Assembly: GCF_011075055.1 (NCBI RefSeq) | Contig: NC_058155.1 | Coordinates: 1,107,373 to 1,171,372, forward strand | Source: Mangifera indica | Taxonomy: Eukaryota; Streptophyta; Magnoliopsida; Sapindales; Anacardiaceae | Direction of reading: 5' to 3' | Length of the DNA stretch: 64,000 nucleotides | Shown here: piece after piece, positions 57,672 to 64,000 of the stretch | Position numbering within the stretch: position 1 is the first letter of the stretch | How the letters are laid out: every line of letters begins with the position of its first letter | Program-made: the position numbers and the translations under genes | The notes under the pieces: generated by a model | Told to the model about the DNA's origin: nothing | The model's database searches: none | The model's input: the letters and a program-made list of their open reading frames with translations, nothing else

Positions 57672-60120
57672 TTAATTAACATGTGGAAAATATACTTTTC
57701 TTGGAACAATCTCAATCAAAGGATCAGTGACCATACAATGCGTAGAATTATATTGTACGCTCATTTCCTTCTTTGAAATGGAGTCTCTTACAATATTGTG
57801 TCTAGTGTTAATATGTTTGTTTATCCTATAATACTCGAGATTGTTTATTTCAACAGACATATATTGTTCCAACAATATTGTCATGTTTACTCAGATTCAC
57901 TAAGAATTTTCTTAACCAAACAATATCTTGCATAATCACTGAACAATCTATATATTTGGTATTCATTATGGATAAGGCTATACATCTTTATTTCTTATCG
58001 CTTTAAGATATAGGTCTTTCTGAAGTAAGAAAACATAGCCAAATTTTGATTTGGGTTAGTCTAAATCACTTCCTCAATTGGCATCTCAATAGCCAATTAA
58101 ATGCAAATTTGATCTTTAATCACATAAACAATAATCCATAGAGTCTTTTAAAATATCAATATTCTACAAATAGTCTTTTAGTGCTTTTTTCAACATTGCT
58201 AACCACTAAAGTTACAATCAATTAACTTAGGTTTTCTACCTGATCATAACTCATAGGAAGTGAAAACAACTGATTAAGTAGGCACTCGATTAAGTACACA
58301 AGCAGAAGTTAACGTCATATCATCACAAAGTGACGATGGTATTTTGCTTGCATCATCATTGATCTAACCATTTCTAATAGAGTTCAATTACTCTCCTTCG
58401 TTATACCAGTTTGTTGCAAAGTTCTTAGAATTATTAATTGTCATACTATTTTTTTTTCATTACTTATTCCTCAAACTTTTCGGACAAATACTTAAGACAT
58501 CGGTCAATTCTTAAAACTCTTATTCATTTTATCTAATTGATTCTCAACCTCAATTATATATAGTGTCAAAGCAGTCCACTGCTTCCGACTCATAAGAGAT
58601 CAAGTAGACAAGACCAAATCAAGTATTGTCATCAACATAAGTAATGAAATATGATATACATTCTCAAACATTACATTCATAGGAAAAAATATACCTAAGT
58701 ATATAAATTGCAAAGAAGTCAAGCTCTTACAATTTTGTCAAATGGTTTTTAAGTAGTTTTTCCAAATAGGCAATGTTTACACGTGGGCAGTTTTATTTAT
58801 GCAAAAGTTTTTAATAAACTTTCATAGGCCAATTTATTCAACACATCTTGGCCAACATGCCATAGTCTAACATGTCATTTGTATTCGTATCTATACATAT
58901 AGAAGAAGCAAATAATAAAAAACTAACATTGTCATAATGTAGGGTGAAAAACACCATATAACCATTCAACCAACAAACCAAATCTATAGAAATCAATTCT
59001 ATAACATTTTGATAAAGCACTTAGAGAAATTCAAATTATATCCCAGTTTGAGAAGAACAAGTACTTTGACTAAGATTCATGGAATATTTGGAGTATATTG
59101 GATTTCATATAGATGTAAGATTCAACCACCTCGCAAAACTCATTTGCTCGTGTCCATTCCACTTACTACGACTCTTATATTGTTTCCGACATACATCCAA
59201 TTCACTTTCTTCAAAATTTGACAGAAATCCACTAAAGATATTCTATCATGAGCTACTTGATCAATAGTTTTTGAGTCTATAATCCACTTAGGATAATACT
59301 CAATTAATATTATAGTACTAGAAAATAAAGTTTCATCACTATATATAAAATGAGCCAATATCATTTTTAGCTCTGTTCATTCACGGACGATATAATTCTC
59401 GTTGCTTTTATTGCAATTATTCATCTTGTTTTTGTCTTTTCTTCTAGTACTTTTGTCATTCTCCCTTTTCAATTTCTTGTTCTTGTTCTTTGAGCATTAT
59501 ACGACCTTCTTCCCCTAATCAGACTTAGGCCACTCACTTTTGAAACTTGATTTTGCAATATATGCATGAGTACCAAGTCTAGCTGCCTCAAAGGCGTTTG
59601 TCCTCTAGTTCTATATGGCAAGAACAATTAACAAAAGTCATTTAATTCTCATTATGGGTCATATGCACCTATATATGCTCCTACTTTCGATAAAAGATCA
59701 CTATACTAAATAGACCTATTGTTTATTTGTCAGGTTATATCTAACTAACTTCAGTTCCATAACAATCAACTACTTTAATTAGGGACTACAGTTCCTCCAA
59801 ACTTTTCAATCAAAATCTTATTTATGACATATGCAGTTGAACATTACTAGTACTTATATACCAGAACGTTATACATAGAAGGAGTCAAGATATCACACGA
59901 AGTGAGTCTTACTTCTTACATACGTGATGTACGTCAACATCACATTTGTGTAAGGCACCATTTAGGTTTTCATCTCTCAATCAGCTGCGACTCTATCTTA
60001 ACCTAATCTATGGCGTCCAAAGCCTTTTGCTCATCTAGGATATTATACAATTTAAATGCCACATGTTGGAATTATCCATATTCAGTATCATTCCCATTCA
60101 AATCAGCCATCATGTCTTAA
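57672..60120 (-). pseudogene. Copia gag-pol pseudogene
   Basis: Minus strand, in order: gag start MADLNGNDTEYG with DEQKALDAID (from about 60110); protease WIIDSKTIDQVAHDRISLVD (about 59270), where DSG is DSK; integrase YFITYVDDNT.FGLVYLI (about 58650); and the RNase H end KHINTRHNIVRDSISKKEMS with VTDPLIEIVPRKVY (57884-57672). Reverse transcriptase is mostly missing, implying an internal deletion. Many stops. Clearly older than the copia at 29415-33287. Confidence 0.82.
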
Positions 60121-61738
60121 GATGTTATGGTTAACTAGATCCCAGAGATATATATCAGACACAACTCAATCAAATATATATCAATTGTCACAATTACGCA
60201 TTAAAATTTAAAATATCTTATATAAGACACAGAATCAAAAGTTAACTATGTTCCCAATCATCTTCCATGACACAAATGCTTGATATTTTAAAATTCAATC
60301 TAATTGCGCCAATATAAATTGTGGATCAGAATTTTACTAAATATCAAAATTCCCACATTTAACAAGATATATGATACAATAAATGTATCATTTATTATGA
60401 CTAGGACCATTTCATCAACCTGTATTGTTTCAGAGTCACTTTATCCATGATAAAATCTCTATGAAACTTGCGGTAGGTCAAATACCTTGCGTTACGTTAA
60501 TTTGATAATAACGTCAAAGCAGTGGATATTTCTCTCATACATTACTAAACGTCACTCTTTAGCAAGCTATAATGTATCCACTTCTTGTCTCGAACAAGAT
60601 CATTGATTGTAGGGCTCATATTCGTGCATGGATATTATTAGACTATGTACTATATCTTCTCCAATTAAGAGAGTTCAACAAATTATATATAGTCTCAACA
60701 TGCACCATTAGAGTATGAGATAATCACATCTTATAACATAGTGTGATGGTCCTTAGTCAACAAATTTGCATGAATTAGAAACATGCATTTTTGAAACACC
60801 AATATGTGTTTTCAGGAGTTAGAATGAGGTATTACATGTTTTTATGCATCGTAAGACCCATGAAACACATATCAAGTATAGATCTGAGCATCACACAGCT
60901 ACCAAGATCTGAAAAATAGTTTCACATGCCAAAACACATCGAAAAGAGGTGATCACATGTTATCACGTGCTAGAACATGGTCTTACATGCATTCACGCAC
61001 CAAGTCGATATCGCACGCACTTCCATCCATTGAAACAAAGCCTGCACGCACCTTTACATGACAAGATTGCATCATACGCATTGCCACACATCGAAAGTAG
61101 ATTCTCACACACCTCCATGCGCTCACACATGTCGGTCAATATTGATGGTCAACCTTTGACAGTTAACTGATCAACTAACCCAAGTGGAAGTCAACTGATT
61201 CGGCCTAACCTAATTGATCATGTGAGTTGAACTATTGACCGATAGATTTGACTAACCCATTGACCAACAGGTTGGACAATCGGTTTTCCTAACCTGATTA
61301 TGACCCGAATTGTGTGATGAATCCTAACATTCGATTGTTAAATCGGACATCTTTTGATAATTTTTTGACAATAAGACCATAGGGCTTTTGTAGGCCACTA
61401 GTCAGAGGTTCTTCTAGTACCAATGGTGACCTCTAACGTTGTCAGATTTTGATGATATGGGGGCTTAAAGGACACATCATGAGTCACTGTTTTTGGCCTG
61501 ACTTTTGTCAATTTCGACGTTAATTCAACTTGATTCTTAATTTAAAACATGTAAAACAATTCCTAGCAACTTTCCAACATGTTTCTTGTCATTAATTTCA
61601 TGTAATTTTGGCTGAATTCAATTCATGCCCAAAAGAAATTTTAATCTAAAATCAAAATCCAGATTCTAAATTTCTACAAAATACGTAATTCAATTCACAG
61701 AACACACGACATATTCATAATCTATGTTTTGATACCAA

Positions 61739-62947
61739 TGTTGGCAACAATTAAACATGTCAAATCAACATTCTGTGATCTGTAAACATTAAATTAGGCA
61801 TACCTGGATTCAATTTTGTGACGAAGCCTATTCGAATACAACACAAGCTATTGATGTTAGTCGTTTCTACAACACCATTTGCCTCACGTATTACATTCCT
61901 TTGGGAGAGTTAATCTCTGTGTGAAATTTTGGTTATATTACTGTGTTTTGGAGAAGAGGAAGTGATGGAGGCATCGTAGAAGCATCGAGCCATTAAGAAG
62001 ATTCACTATACATTTCGATTGGGCCAATTACGAGGAGTAGAGCTAAAAAGATGCAACAAGCCTTAGTTGGACTTGTAGAGGGCTTAAAGACTGAAATCAG
62101 CTCACTCAAGGATGATTGGATGCTTGAAGAAGCTAACAAAGAAGCTTATGTGTAGACAGACTTTGAACGACCATAACTTTTGATCCGGGATGAGTTACGG
62201 GGTCTATAATATATCAACGTAAAACTAGTTTTGAGCTCTATAACAACAACTAGCTTTACTGGTTGTACCCAATTCAGAGGCCCAAATAAAACTATTTCAG
62301 TGTGTATTACGCAGTTTTTGTTTTACCAAATTTAAGATTTTCAGTTTTTATAATTTTGATCTTGTTTGTGATCGAGCTAAACTTTATTGAGCCTAATTGA
62401 CATATTTTCTTTCAATTTAATTAGTGTTTTGGGTAGTTAATTAGGTAATGGGCTTAGGATATTTGAAAGTCCATTAGGTCATGGGTGGTTTAGGGTTAAA
62501 TTGTCATTGTACTATAAAAACTAAAATTTTCATGATGAATAGATCTTTTGGCCGATTTTTAGCACAATTTCGCTTACTGTTGAAACTATCAATCCTTTGA
62601 ACTTATCAAGTTTTGTCTTGTGGCGTTCACCATTATGATTTCGAGGTTCATTCGATTCCATATCTATTTGGGTCAAGGGTCATTTAGTAACGAAATCGAT
62701 TTAATCCTGGGAAAAGTATCTTCTTGTACATTGGGTCTTGCATCCAATCGTCCAGGTTCATGTCAGGAAAAGTAAAACTTCTTCTGTAAAAATAACGCAT
62801 CTCAATTGTGAGGGAAAACAATTTTGAACTTTAAATAAAAGTTCAACTGCCAAGTAACCTTTACACCAATTGCCCTTGATAGTTAAAGTAAATCGAATCG
62901 GATCGATCTGTCATAAGTAAACCCAAACCCAATACTATGATATGACA
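61739..62947 (-). repeat. Ty1/copia 5' LTR, interrupted
   Basis: Parts 61739-61962 and 62766-62947 together match the 3' LTR at 56293-56702. Minus-strand start TGTCATATCATAG, end TTGTTGCCAACA. Confidence 0.85.
61963..62765 (+). mobile_element. LTR-like insertion inside the copia 5' LTR (803 bp)
   Basis: Starts TGATGGAGGCATCG and ends GTTCATGTCA (TG..CA). Flanks GGAAG (61958-61962) and GGAAA (62766-62770) match 4/5, and the other LTR copy has no insert here. Near its start it encodes PITRSRAKKMQQALVGLVEG, a motif that plant retrotransposon polyproteins often show at their very end. Best explained as a solo LTR from another retroelement family. Confidence 0.7.
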
Positions 62948-64000
62948 CTCTCGTTATAGTCATCTAACAATATAATAATTTTGACTTAATGATTGAAATA
63001 TTTATATCTACTGTGTAATTATTAATTGTTTAACTTTATATAAGCACACTTGTAAGATAATTTAGTATTTTTGTTGTCTCTTTTTTCTCAAATAATATTT
63101 GTGGTGAAAATATATTCCAATTTGTGGTTAGTGATGTGAAATGGAAGAATATCTATTAAAGATAATAGACAATTTTTTTTTCAGGGAACTCAACTCATTT
63201 TTTTGACTTAGGAAAACTTTCCTTTTAATTATTGTATGTTGAATGAGAATTAATTAAGATATCACTTGATTGTTTATTAATGTATAATTATTTATCTTGA
63301 CATCTTAAACTTATAAGGAAGAAAATGAGAAAATGGTTATATCTCTTGGTTGTTAATTAACATATATTCTTTTTTTTTTTTTTTTGACAATTTAAACTTA
63401 TTCAAAGTAAGTCTTGAATATAAATTTTATGAGCTAAAATTTACCGTATTACATTTTGTATGGAAAATGATCATATCAAACATAGAGAAAACAAATAGAA
63501 TAACAAGTTTAGTCCTGAAGCGTAGAAAGAAAACAAGAACAAAGAGAAAATCCCAAAGAAGATATAATATGGAATGAAGGCAATAAAGTGCCTAAAGCAA
63601 GCAAAATCCCGTTAATTAGTTAGTTCCACTTCCACTCATACCATATAATTAATTAATTGTTTTAACACTTTAATTATTCTTTTTTTTCAGTTTGACGCGC
63701 GCCGATTTTGTTGCGCGATCCAAGGGCCCGAAAAAAGCGCCATTCACGCCTCCACTTTTTTATGACAAATATTGGCTAAATAATTAGGCAGATTTCAACT
63801 CAAGTCATTGCCAATTTATATTGCGGTTTTTATGGTTGGAATTGCGCCATTGGCTGAGCAATCCATTTTGCTTTTACCCATTAACGAGGGATTGGAACAA
63901 GAAATGTTTTCAAATCCGAGAGATTGAAGGGTCAATTTGATTTGACTGGTGCTCGCAATGGTTGACGGGTGATATGACAATTAATTATTTAAATAAATAT
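62948..64000. other. Intergenic DNA; GC-richer patch near the right edge
   Basis: AT-rich to about 63690, then a patch with CG dinucleotides ('gacgcgcgccgattttgttg') to about 63760 and a more balanced composition to the end. This might be the approach to a neighbouring gene, but no exon or domain is visible. The small reading frame at 63350-63577 has no recognisable features. Confidence 0.4.

Larger units (their letters stand above)
56293..62947 (-). mobile_element. Decayed Ty1/copia retrotransposon
   Basis: LTRs at 56293-56702 (3') and 61739-62947 (5', enlarged by an 803-bp insert); each is about 406-410 bp without the insert. On the minus strand the 5' LTR is followed directly by TTGGTATCAAAACATAG (61738-61722), a good match to the initiator-Met tRNA primer site. 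Flanks CTATG and CTCTC do not form a convincing target duplication. Confidence 0.85.

Noticed and set aside
63350..63577. 75-codon frame rich in Lys/Arg near the right edge
   Set aside because: A-rich intergenic DNA with no domain or coding signature.

Overview
This is a eudicot plant nuclear window: AT-rich, with one large intron-rich gene carrying standard GT..AG introns and dense, mutually nested plant transposons. I cannot name the species. The only intact host gene I can support is a SCYL2-type (SCY1-like) pseudokinase on the + strand. It has 14 coding exons between 5353 and 19423 which splice to an uninterrupted 920-residue protein. Its N-terminal pseudokinase, HEAT-type middle and Ser-rich tail with a terminal clathrin-box-like LLDLL fit a role in clathrin-coated vesicle traffic.

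Left flank (1-4936): a decayed DUF1985/Ulp1 (C48) gene of the kind carried by Mutator-like elements, split by a 2.26-kb solo LTR (468-2729). A 500-N gap and a Ty3/gypsy pol fragment follow and end about 415 bp before the SCYL2 start codon. SCYL2 introns 2 and 5 also hold LTR-type debris. From 19424 to 29414 there is the 3' end of the gene, an orphan exon-like island, small MITE-like repeats, a second reversed solo LTR with a perfect 5-bp target duplication (23275-25407), and minus-strand gypsy integrase remains. A 5'-truncated Ty1/copia element lies at 29415-33287.

The most striking part is 33.9-55.4 kb, a DNA-transposon cluster. A hAT MITE (33898-34370) is followed by a hAT-type element carrying an RNase III-like gene fragment (34434-36104). 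Then comes a nested stack: an outer hAT (37074-54178) whose transposase is split by a 9.5-kb MULE, a hAT MITE and an LTR. The MULE carries a MuDR-type transposase and a DUF1985-Ulp1 gene, and itself contains a small Mutator-type MITE. A second 2.9-kb hAT sits in the MULE's own target duplication. The outer hAT frame reads on across the MULE/hAT insertion point and across the MITE when they are skipped, which supports the reconstruction. A foldback hairpin and a second Mutator-type MITE follow.

The right part (56293-62947) is a decayed minus-strand Ty1/copia element whose 5' LTR contains an 803-bp LTR-like insertion. The last kilobase is intergenic. No tRNA, rRNA or CRISPR array was recognised.
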